From Antedon mediterranea (Eukaryota > Echinodermata > Crinoidea > Comatulida > Antedonidae), in assembly GCF_964355755.1 (NCBI RefSeq), contig NC_092677.1, positions 26,444,101 through 26,508,100 on the forward strand: DNA of 64,000 nucleotides, read 5' to 3'. Position 1 is the first letter of the stretch, and each line of letters begins with the position of its first letter. Below are positions 35,012 to 45,443 of the stretch, one piece after another. A program made the translations under genes and the position numbers. The notes beneath the pieces were generated by a model. It was given only the letters and a program-made list of their open reading frames with translations, had not been told where the DNA came from and searched no databases.

Positions 35012-36435
35012 ACGGCCTTTACCTCAATGCCAAAATAATACATAGGTCATAGATTGTTATTGATAGATATTGTTTAAAATAATTAGCATTAATTTAGTAC
35101 TACGTAAAATGGATTAATTTTCTAAATTATTCAAGTGCAAAAATTATAACCTACACAAAACATAATTTGGTAAAAATGTTAACAGAATTAACAAATAAAT
35201 ATGATACATAATACATTGTATAGTTTTTGCAAGTAAAATAATATTAATAGCAATAACATTAACATAACATATTAAACCTTATTAATTTTAAACTTATATT
35301 AGTAGTATAACATGTTAAGGTCATTATTGTTCTGATTTTGCTTTACTATTATTATTAGATTATACTCAGTTAAAGAGCTTTCATATTATGCGTTGATTTC
35401 CCTTTCCAATTATTTTTTGGTTAATGTATACGTAATTATATTTTCTATATTTTCGAAATAAAAGATTGAATGAATTCCTGGTTTGAATGAATATTCCTGG
35501 TTTTGAATGAACTTTATTTCGATTGAAATTGTGTAGATTGATCTTTTGACTGAAGTATGACGTTTATTACCACAGAATACTATCGATAAGCCTGATCTGT
35601 GCAGAAACCACGGGGTGTTGATTTTCTCATTAAATGCCATAGGGCTGGCAAAAAAAAATCCATCTATTAGACAAGAAACTAGCTGTAAGAATTTAGGCAC
35701 GAACCATATCTATACTCTTTAAAATGATCTAAACCCCTCGTATAAAATAAATTGTTATTTCATAAAATATGAATAGGCCTACTGATTGTGTTGATGCAGG
35801 CCATAAAGTTTTCGTTTAACTAGAACCATCGTACTAACAAAATTCTTTTCTTTATTGTTACACTCTGTATGATGTTTCTTCTTTTGGTAAAAAACATTTG
35901 AAATTTCAAACTTTTATTTTGATATCATTGGCATCTTTAAACGGAAAATAATTGTTACAATTAGCAATATAATGTGCGATATAAAGTTCATAGCCAGCAC
36001 CCTTTGTCTCACAAGGGCTGCAAATATTTGATCAGTGCTCAAAGTCCGCATAAGTTGGGGACGCCAAATGCCTCTCTGTACATGCGGGACCCAGGGGTCA
36101 AAACCGTATTTTGAGAGAGTTTTAAGCGACTTAAGAGCAGAGCCATATATATAAATATGGCTCTGCTTAGGAGAGGTTAAATTAGTTTTTTATGGTACAT
36201 TTTACAGGGATATTTATTGAAAATGTACCCGTTTTGCTGTTTCATTTGAAAACCATTCTTTTATTTGAATTTTTAAAGAAAATTGGATAAATTATGTCAC
36301 AAATTGTTCCATTTTCAGAACTACCTATATGACATAGGGCATAGACAATTTAGGTTGTAATGTATGCCTATGTATTGTTCTCTTTCTGGCTGCAGACCAA
36401 TCCGTAGTTTTGTACGTTCATAATGTGCAAAATTA
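35012..36435. other. Intergenic stretch between convergent genes
   Basis: AT-rich. A 96-codon minus-strand frame at 35410-35700 has no recognisable feature. A 13-bp perfect hairpin (AGCAGAGCCATAT / ATATGGCTCTGCT) lies at 36137-36168. Confidence 0.45.
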
Positions 36436-39083
36436 TTACGAAATTAAACAGGAGCTGTTGTGCCGCTCAATTATCTGGAATTCTGAATTTGAATCAACGA
36501 ATCCTATGACGTGCTTACGATCACGTGATTTACCCGCCACCACATGGAATGACGTATCATCTTTACCATAGAGAGAAAGTTTAGTGTTTTCCCAACAAAT
36601 GTTATTTCGTTTCTCCAGTGCACTTATACACGCCTGAATGAGTCGTCTGAGGGCGGCTTGTTCAGTTGTTTGACTGACGCCCTCATTACCGAGTAACCAA
36701 AGCATGATTCGACCCAAAGTACGTTTATTAATTTCATCAACTTCAAACTGTAATAAGAAAAGGTTTTAAATATTTGATATGTAAATGTAAATACACGTTT
36801 AGAAGAAAAAGAATCATTTAAAAAAAAAGACTTAGCATTTAATGTAACATGCATTGCGCCGCAATGAGTTTATCAAAATAACGTGCGCTTTAAGTGTTAA
36901 TATTACATAGCCTATGTAAATACGTGAACGCGATTGGTTGAAACTGCATTACATGACTACCGCTGCGAGGATCGTAAATCATTATATCCTCGAGTACGAT
37001 GATATTGCCTGGGTAATTTTCGCGTAATTATCGTGTCCCTGTCATTTAACATATAAAATCCAGCAAATTCTTGAGTAGGCCTACGATGATATTGACTGTG
37101 TAATTTTCGTGTGGCATGCAACACTCGCGGTTGGCGGTATATAAACAAAAGTCATCTACTGAGACTTGAACTCGCGAAGATTTTTCCACACCATTTACAA
37201 GACAACGTTTTACAAGCCGCGCTACGCAACTTGCTTTGATGAAATTAATCAACTAATTTAAAAACTCTGTATAATGTTAACTTACTACAATCTCCCCTTG
37301 TTCTTTATCATTTAAAACTGCAGCAATAGTTGTTTTAATCGTCCTGCATTTTATCTTGATTCTCTCGTCATACTCTCCATATAATATCAACTGTGCAGTA
37401 CGCATTGCTTCTGGTCTTACATTATTGCTGAACTTTGACCAACTTTCCAGAAGTTCTTTCCCAGTTAAAAATCCAGACGCTGACAGTTTGTTCAAAAGTG
37501 ACGATATGCGTCGTTCGCAAGCTGGATCAGAGAGTCTATTTACTTCCACAGTTACCTGTTGAATCATGAATAATACAAATCAAAATATATAATGTAGGCC
37601 TTCCCGATAATATTCCAAGTTAAAACAATGGGAATTTAGGCCACGACGGGTCAGTTGAAGGCACTCCCATATCGGATGGCTGATTTTAAGTAATTTGTAT
37701 TATTAAAAATCATTACAATCATTTTTCCACTTACCCAAGGTATAAACAAGGCCGGACCACTATAGTCGCCCAAAAGAAGAGAGATCGTACAGACGTACAA
37801 ATAACTTATTGTTTATCGAATGCAAAAATAAACCATGCGCCGTATAGTAGCCACATTAATTAGTTTAAATCGAACTATCGATTTATCGAATAAAATATAA
37901 TGACTTTCCTTTTAATAATTAACCATTCTTGAATAGTCCCATGGTGGCAATAGAGATATGCTTAACATACTTTTCAGAGGATGCGAGGCCTACTAGTGAA
38001 GTAACGAGAAGTCATGCATGAGTACCCAGCGCGTTTATCCTTGCTCGATAATTACACGCAGTGTTTTATGCGCGCCGTCTCTTGCGTTACACTGATAATA
38101 TACACATTCCCAATTTGGTATTGAAATATAAATTATTATTTTAAACTGAATTATACAGTTATCTTGAAATGAGCTCGCATAAAAAAGAAGTCATCACCAG
38201 AAAATGAATTCCACCTCAAAATCTAAAGACCTGTCTACACTATCAAACTAGTTTGACAACAAAAGTGTGATGTGCCTAAATATGGTAGTGATATGTCCCG
38301 ATATGGTAGTGATATGACATCATAATGTCCATATATGGGCACATCACATTTTTTGTCACATAATGTTTGATAGTGTAGACAATGCTTACGGTTGTTTTAA
38401 CGCCTCCGTCTTTTGTCTCTCTTAGCTTCAGTTTACATTCATTCGATACAGCTTTGATCACAAACAGTTCAACTTTGTTGTACGATTCCAATGTTCCTTT
38501 ACCAATGCCATTGTCTGTCTCCTCGCATATCCAATCTGCGCATGCGTGCGCGTATTTTCGTTGCTTCAATCTGGTATCTTTGAAACACGAATCACGTCTT
38601 AACTTTTGAAATAGCTTTTCAATTGATGATTCGAGTAACAATCTGGTTAAAACATCAGTGACTTTATCAGAAATCTGGAGATCAAATAAAATGTATGGAA
38701 TTATTTTAAAGGCCTATACTAGGATGTCGCCAAAAGGTTTTTGAAGTTGGGTTGGAACCGTTTAACACATCTCAATAGCTATATCTACAATATCAAACTT
38801 AATGAACATGTGATGTGCCTAAGTTTGATAGAGTTTAGACATAGAGCTTAATGAAAATCTTTTGCCTACGTATACAATTCTCCTTCAAAACATGCCCTTT
38901 TTAAAAACTAAAGTTTACAGAGAGAAAATCTATACCAATATATTTTGGCTAACTGGGTTTAATTAGTGTTTTTTTGCCTACCTGTGACTCGTTCGTTGGT
39001 TGTTGGGCGTGGTCGTTGTAATTTGGCGTAGAACCTGTAAGCCACCGTAAACCATGTAAAGCCGACGGTATCCACCCCGACAT
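36436..39083 (-). CDS. CaaX-terminated three-module protein, copy F (intact)
   Basis: Best model of the family: exons 39083-38982, 38674-38390, 37555-37286 and 36747-36436, all phase 0 with good GT/AG sites, giving 322 residues. Residues 1-34 (MSGWIPSALHGLRWLTGS...) form a short amphipathic leader. Modules occupy about 35-129, 130-219 and 220-322, one per exon. Each has helices followed by a strand-rich end: VELFVIKAVSNECKLKLRE, AQLILYGEYDERIKIKC, TKLSLYGKDDTSFHVV. The C-terminus is CLIS (Cys319), a predicted prenylation box. No catalytic motif is visible. It is head-to-head with the plus-strand gene at 40265 and tail-to-tail with copy E. A MITE sits in intron 2 and a SINE-like repeat in intron 3. 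Function unknown; membrane-tethered adaptor or effector is an inference. Confidence 0.78.
36930..37230 (-). mobile_element. tRNA-related SINE-like sequence in the copy F intron
   Basis: Sister of 32680-32960, nearly identical. A-box-like and B-box-like segments lie at 37200-37230 and about 37155-37180 on the minus strand. Confidence 0.45.
38224..38386. mobile_element. Palindromic MITE in intron 2 of copy F
   Basis: Complete copy: CTGTCTACACTATCAAACTA at the left, a centre with ATATGGTAGTGATATGACAT and TCCATATATGGGCAC, and AATGTTTGATAGTGTAGACA at the right. Its right end lies only a few bases from the exon 2 donor (38389). Confidence 0.85.
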
Positions 39084-39921
39084 AATTGTTATGTGCTGAA
39101 CTAATTATGCCACTTTACAATCTAGAACAAAATAACAAATATCAAATTTTAAATTAATTAATTACATAAAACTATTACACAGTTTAATATAAAAATGACT
39201 ATGATAAATAGGCCTACGGTATCGTTATTGAGGAAGTACGCCTATAAACACGCAACGCCGCAATGACAATACTTAAATAGTAGGGTAGTGTATCTTAAAT
39301 ATTTCTTACATTACATTCCTATTTTGAACTATTTCAGTTTCATCTAAAATGAAGATGAAAACCAAAGCTTTGTTCCTTATAAGTTTAAAAATTATAATCA
39401 ACATGTTAAAATATATTTTACCTTTCTTATGACGATTTTAGCCCAAAACAATCGCTCGTTTGATGTACGAATCTTTCCAAAATGTATTATTCCTGTGAAT
39501 AATTCAGCGTAAATATTTCTTATCATTCGAAGAAGCTAGTGTTGCGATGAGCAAGAATACCGAAGGCGTTAACGAATTCCCGTGGTTCAAAAACTCATTT
39601 GCCAATGCGCAACCAATCGTTCACGATGCGTCGTTAAACGCGATGAATCGAACACCCGATGAAAGAATTTCAAATTACTTAGGATAAATTGGCAACGAAT
39701 TATCTTGAGATGAGGCTCATTGGGAATTAAATGACTCTTCTTAACACTTTCAAAAATTCATCAATCATCATTCTTTAATTCTCATGACGTTTTATAGTCT
39801 TGAACAATATTGAATCAATAATACAATTACCATTTCACTAATAAGGTTGAAATGAACCAATTATTTGAATCTTTCGTTTGAACGTTGAAAACATTCATAC
39901 TTTTGCAGTCTTTCCGAAAAG
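39084..39921. promoter_or_regulatory. Shared divergent promoter region of pair 4
   Basis: Lies between the ATG of the minus-strand CaaX gene (39083) and the donor of the plus-strand gene's untranslated exon (CGAAAAG|GTAAGT at 39921/39922). It contains GAAACTGAAA on the minus strand at 39341-39332, matching the core of an interferon-stimulated response element, but a 10-mer like this is expected by chance in 64 kb. Confidence 0.4.
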
Positions 39922-40264
39922 GTAAGTACTAACAAAATATTAACATTGTTAATTATTTTAAATAATTGTAAAATGATGGTATTTTGAATGTTTCATCACC
40001 GTAATCTCTGGAAAGTCTTCAAATAGTTAAAATGTTTATAACTGTTTAATTATAAGTTTAGTTTGGTATTTTAAACTCCATGCATTATAGTAGGTACTGT
40101 TGATAAAATACATAAAGGCAGTGTAGTGTCAGATAGTTAGAATGTACTTTGTCATTAACACTAAACACACTAATAGTTCGATGATTAAATGAATGCATGT
40201 GCGCTGCTAAACATCTGTTTTGTTGTTTTTTTTATATTGCAGTAAATGCGAGGCAGATCAAAGT

Positions 40265-40922
40265 ATGGCTGAGGTAAATATATCGAAAAAACAATATCAA
40301 CATTTAATAAAGTTTAGTAGGGTACACCGCATATCGGTGAATGTTTCCCGATACAAAAAAAGCTGCATCGAAACGTTTTACAGGCGATGTGTATATAGTT
40401 GTAGTAAACGTTATTACATTAAATTCTGTTTTCAGATGAATAAAAACAAATCCAAATGAATTTTATTTTGTTTTCTAGCCTAATCAACCGATCGACGCCG
40501 CTGTGACGGTAATAGATTGCGGAGAAGAGGTGACGTTTGGAGACGTTCACCGTCTCCGAGCTACAATCGGAAACGAAAACGACGACAGCAATAAACTATT
40601 AGACGTGGCGTTTAATTTCGTAGCCAAAGAACCAAAATGGATTTTCAAAGACGCTGAAATTGCATTTTCGATGCCGAATCACTGCTACATCATGCATTCT
40701 GGGAAAAGAACCAATCAGTATGTTATCCTGATCGGAGAATCTGGACAAGCCGAGGTAAGACTTCGGGAACGAGGCTGGAAATTATTTATGCGGGATCAAG
40801 CTGTAGCTATCTGGAACTGGGCTTGGGAGAATCAAGGCACCATCATAGGCCTGGCTCAACTTATATCTATCCTTGTTGGCCGAAGAGAGGCAATTGAATT
40901 CAGAGAAAATACATCCAGTTAA
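40265..40922 (+). CDS. RGWRLW-family small protein, copy G (intact)
   Basis: An untranslated exon ends at 39921. The coding exon 40243-40273 supplies only MAE from the ATG at 40265 (GAG|GTAAAT). The main exon is 40479-40922 (acceptor TTTTCTAG). They join in phase 0 to give 150 residues. Motifs: CGEEVTFGDVHRLR near residue 15, WIFKDAEIAFSMPNHCYIMH, SGKRTNQYVILIGESG, RERGWKLFMRD, then a Trp-rich segment and a hydrophobic GTIIGLAQLISILVG stretch before a polar tail. It diverges from the B copy (K for R and F for W in the core motif) but keeps the same two-exon start, so it is a true paralogue. Base composition is less AT-rich than its surroundings, as expected for coding sequence. Function unknown. 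Confidence 0.72.
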
Positions 40923-43343
40923 ATGCGGTAGACTACACTTTTTTAAACTGATTGTTGGTTAAAACTTGCAATAATAACGACCGGTTTATTTCTTGTCCTG
41001 TAACAAAAAAAAAATATGTTAATCATCAGTGACATCACGAAAATTAAGGCGGACGCGCGCGTACACAAAACGGATTTAATTACTATCAGCTTTTGAACGC
41101 GCGCGCCAACAAAGAGGTTTAGCATCAGCGTTTGTACGCGCACATACTTTTGTGTACTTCTTCACATATCACTGACGAATTGCGTCAAGTCAAATATTAT
41201 ATTGTACATTATTTTGTTATATACCATTTACGTGAAACTTAGTATATTAAATCGTTGTTTTTAATTTTGTAACGAAAATTATAAAAACTGACAGTAGAAA
41301 TTAACAGTTATCCAGTAGACTTTACTTTTATACAGAGTACTGTATAAAATTATTTGTTTAATCAAATTGAGGATCAGAGATCCCTCAGTGTAATTTACAG
41401 ATGGACTGCATACTGCATGCTCAACGTGAAAATAAAAAATCAGATAGTTTAAACAAGTATTGTTTTATTAAATTATACTCGACACAAGACTTAAATATTG
41501 TTTGTTCTCTAATGTTTTATCATACACCTTGTCGTCATGCAATTGTATACTATACATACATTTTAAGTATAAAACGTCAAAATTGGTTATTAAATTTTAG
41601 AATGATTGCACTCTATACACTTCCATGTTTAAAATATATTTCTTATACATTTATAAACTGGAAGAAACTAGTTTGTTCATATCAATACCACATTCGGTAA
41701 ATTCTAGTGGCATTTGTTCGAGACCTAAGTTTGCGCGTAATTTTCCGTAGCAGATTCATGAGTTTGTATTAGAGTCGGGCGCAGGATATATTTTGTTCGA
41801 TTAATTAACACCCCAACCTAACATTTGAAATACTTGCCGGCGAAGATCGTGCCGCTTATTTTTGCCGCGCGGTGTATCATACATTATATTTCTCTGTTTA
41901 TGACAAAGCCTCTCTGGCAGCCTTATGAATAGTTTCACATTATATTATGAGTTGTAATACGTGAACAAAAAACAGAAGTGAAGCAATTTAATTCGGAAAT
42001 GAAAGTTCTTAAAAACTTTGTTACCGTACATAAATTGGCATACGATTACGACCGCTTTCAAAATTCAATTATTCATAAATATTGTTGCTATTAATATATG
42101 AACTTTTTATGCCCGTTAGTCTCACAGAAGGTCGAAAACCAACCCTTTAGAGGAAAAAAATTAGAATAAAATATAAAGCGCGCTCTAAAAATCCTGAGTA
42201 AGTACTTAACATAATAAATTCTACTACTGGTACAAACATTCAAAAAAATATACATGTGTAAATAGTATGTAAATATATGCAAATTATACTATAATATGCT
42301 AATAATATGCATACTATTGTATTCAGTTAATCTAACATTTGGTCCATAAATTTCTATTACAAATTTTATGGTCTCTTTAATACATTACTGTAAACTAAAG
42401 GCGAGATAAACACATTTATATTTATATATAATATAATTAGTTTTACTAAATAAATAATTTGTTATAGTGTATATTTGTGAAAATATATATACGTCAATAG
42501 ATCGGTTTAATTACGATGCGTTTAGTTACTATAAGAATAATTACTATTAATTATTATTATATTAAAGTGAACTGGGTTACTATTAAGATACTGTGGCTCG
42601 TATTCATCAATCGCACTTAAGTACTAAGTATTTCACTTAATTCAATAAATATTTATGTATTTTCCTTAAATTATATTCATTAACATAGGATTTTTTTTTT
42701 TAATTTTAAGGGTGTTTCCCTTAGCCGAAGTGTGATTGGTGAATACGGTTACTAGGTTACTATTAGAGTACTGGGTTACTAGGTTACTATATTACTGGGT
42801 TAAGTTTAGAGTACTGGGTTACTAGGTTACTATTAGAGAACTGGGTAACTACTGTAGGTTACTATTAGAGTTGAGTACTGAGTTGCTATTACTAAAATGC
42901 AGGCACTTGAAAATAGTAGCCCACCCAGATATTGGTGATTGAGTTGGTCCGCATTTAATCACAGCCTAATATTATAAGCTTGACTGTACTTAAATAAAGA
43001 CAATAAATACACTATTTTATTACACGAATTGTTTTAAGTTCATTAAAATAAAAACAGGTCAAAAAAGTTAATTTTATTAAAAATAATATTTTGAGTTTAT
43101 TAATGTCAATAAACAGTATAATTGAATAACTATTCGAAGTAGGGTGTGTAAGGGAGCTGATTGGTCAGTTGTTTGCCCTCCTACTTTGACGTCATTGTAC
43201 TTTATGCTAATCTGCAAGTATTCCCAAAACAATACAACAGCAATTATCCTTTCCAACTAAACAAATTAGGAGGAAAAAATAAATTTAGTTCATCAACGAA
43301 AACCAGATATGTTTCAAAATCCGATTTTACACATTTATTTTAA
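40923..43343. other. Intergenic stretch, no gene seen
   Basis: AT-rich. The 99-codon plus-strand frame at 41401-41700 has no motif or splice context. A small minisatellite is at 42735-42880. This stretch separates the paired-gene array from the conserved RhoGAP gene. Confidence 0.45.
42735..42880. repeat. Minisatellite of TTACTAGGTTACTATTAGAG type
   Basis: Irregular repeats of GGTTACTA, TTAGAGTACTGGG and ACTGGGTTACT about 15-27 bp apart. Confidence 0.65.
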
Positions 43344-43462
43344 GCTCTGTCTACACTATCAAACTAGTGTGCCCAAATATGGTAGTGATATGACATCACG
43401 ATCATATATGGGCACACGATAATTTTGGTCACATAAAGTTTGATAGTGCAGACAGAGCTTTA
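43344..43462. mobile_element. Palindromic MITE, short copy
   Basis: Flanked by TA on both sides (TA|AGCTCTGTCTACACTATC ... GATAGTGCAGACAGAGCTT|TA). The centre is shortened. The TA flanks support a Tc1/mariner-like origin for the whole family. It lies just downstream of the RhoGAP gene's stop codon. Confidence 0.85.
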
Positions 43463-43548
43463 CTCTGTAATGATCAATTCAAATTTGTAAGTTTGCAAAT
43501 TAATAAGTATGATATATCTTTGTGGACTAAATAATTATGATTTTTGTT

Positions 43549-45443
43549 TTAATAATGATCACTTATATCATCTTCAACAATGGCTAAAGGCGGGAGGTTA
43601 GTTGAATTAATTGAATAATCATACTCATCATCTACATTATCATACTGTGAAATCAAAGTAGACCGGCTTGCTTTAAATTCATCAGAAAACGTTGCTAAAT
43701 TTGGAGAATCTCGCCATTGTATGACGGGGAAGTTCATATATATGTTTTCTTGCGCAGAAGAACTGCTACTTGTTCTAATATTGGCACCCTCTTGTGTGCT
43801 TTCTAATTTAGATTTCATTTCAGATAAAAACACGTTTTCTTCGGTAGGAGACGATACAGGAGATGAATATAAACTCATTTTTGCGGCAACGGAACTCATT
43901 TTAGCAGAGTTCATTTCATACGCTGCTAACGTTGGACTTTTCTTTTTGAACGATCCCAATTTGATCGGTTTCCTCTCGCTAAAATTTGAAAATAATTTGG
44001 GCGATGAATTATCACTGGTTGAATTGTTACAGCTTATGTTTAGTGAGCTTATGCCCGGTGATACCGAGCCGTCCATACATCCGTTTGAGTTCCTGTAACT
44101 AAACACGTTCTCTGACGTTTCCGGCGTTGGGGGCGGTGTAAATGGCATGATTGTGGCAGTTTGCGGTCCGGGAAATTCAGATTTTGCAAATTCTGTTTGA
44201 ACATCATCTACTTCAGTTTTTCCTGAATTAATCATTTCAAGTCGTTCTTGTAAATTTAAACCTAAAGACACTTCACTTGGTTTACTTTTCTGTCGTACAA
44301 CAACAGTATGTGGTCCTTCGTTAGAAGCATTATGCTCCATGGTTCGTTCCGAAGACAACACCGGTTTACCCTGTATGCTAACATTTTCATACTCATTACT
44401 AATTTCTTGTAAAACATCAAAATCCGGAGACAAGGCTTGCGAATTGTATTTTTCGCGTAAGTTGTCATATTCCGATAACACAGTATCTAAACTATACCGA
44501 TTTTTTCGCGGTGAAGATAGAAATCCTTCAAAAGCGTCCGTTTGTTGCGGTACTAAAGGCGATAATTTACGGGGCCTCAAAACAACGCCCTGATGTGTTA
44601 CTAAACTCTCAGGTTTATCAACATGCCTCCTGGTGTCTACCGGTGACAATGTCGGCCTTTTCTTTACAACAATATCATTTGCTTCGTTAGATATTTTTAA
44701 ATCATGACCAGAGTTTCTTTCTCCTGATTTCCTTTCTTTTTCACATTTTTTTGGCGAGACAGCATGTTTAAGTTTTTGTAAAACAGACGGTCGCCGTTGT
44801 TCTAAGCCAGTTTCTGCAAATTCATCATTCTCAATATTTACATTTGTTTTTTGGTCGCTTGTGGGGTGTGAAGATAAAGATACTCTAGGCGCTGGTACAG
44901 GCCTTTGAGCCGGCTTAGGTGGAGGCACTGGTTTACTTCTTAACCTAGCCTCTGAAGAGTCTGAAGTTGCTTCTTTTAAGCAACTATCAACTGACCTTGG
45001 TGGTCTTTGAGGGGAGTGAATCTCCCCCGGTAAAGATTTTTGAAAATCAACTTTGCGATCATAAGACTGATCGAGTATTGGATCAGTATGAGCTCTTGTC
45101 CTTACTGTTGGCTGCATCGCCATGTCTCTTGGCGTAGCAAGAGGGGTTAACGGTGATCCTTTGTTTGATGTATCTGGTGTTTTTATTCCTTCATCAATCC
45201 ACATGGGACTTGACATCCTACTGTCTACATCGTGCCAATGCATGGCCTCTTCTTCAACCTCAATGCTGTCATCAGGACTCTGTCCAGTTGCGGACAAGAA
45301 ATCATTCGTTGCCGCTGCAATGGCAGCTGTCGTTACTGTGCTGTCATCTTCAAAGTAAGAGTCATTAGAACAAGAACGCCTTAACCCAGAATCTTCAACA
45401 CATGAGATTGATGACCTCCGACGACGAGGCAATTTATCTGATT
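43549..45443 (-). CDS. ARHGAP32: RhoGAP gene, terminal exon (disordered tail)
   Basis: 631 codons. It opens PRRRRSSISCVEDS, a basic/phosphoserine-like patch. Proline-rich SH3-ligand candidates include RSKPVPPPKPAQRPVPAPR and IMPFTPPPTPETSE. Tyrosine motifs EYDNLREKY, YENVSI, QYDNVDDEYDY and ENIYMNF may be SH2/PTB sites once phosphorylated. SP/TP pairs are frequent (SPLTPLATPRD). Vertebrate ARHGAP32 also has a long last exon of this kind that binds Src-family kinases and scaffold proteins. The codon across the junction with the previous exon (46183) is Glu. Confidence 0.9.

Noticed and set aside
35410-35700. 96-codon minus-strand frame
   Set aside because: No motif, no splice context, and composition like its AT-rich surroundings.
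41401-41700. 99-codon plus-strand frame downstream of copy G
   Set aside because: No recognisable motif, high Tyr/Leu/Ile content as expected from AT-rich non-coding DNA.
43721-44098. 125-codon plus-strand frame and other frames antisense to the RhoGAP terminal exon
   Set aside because: Shadows of a well-supported coding exon.
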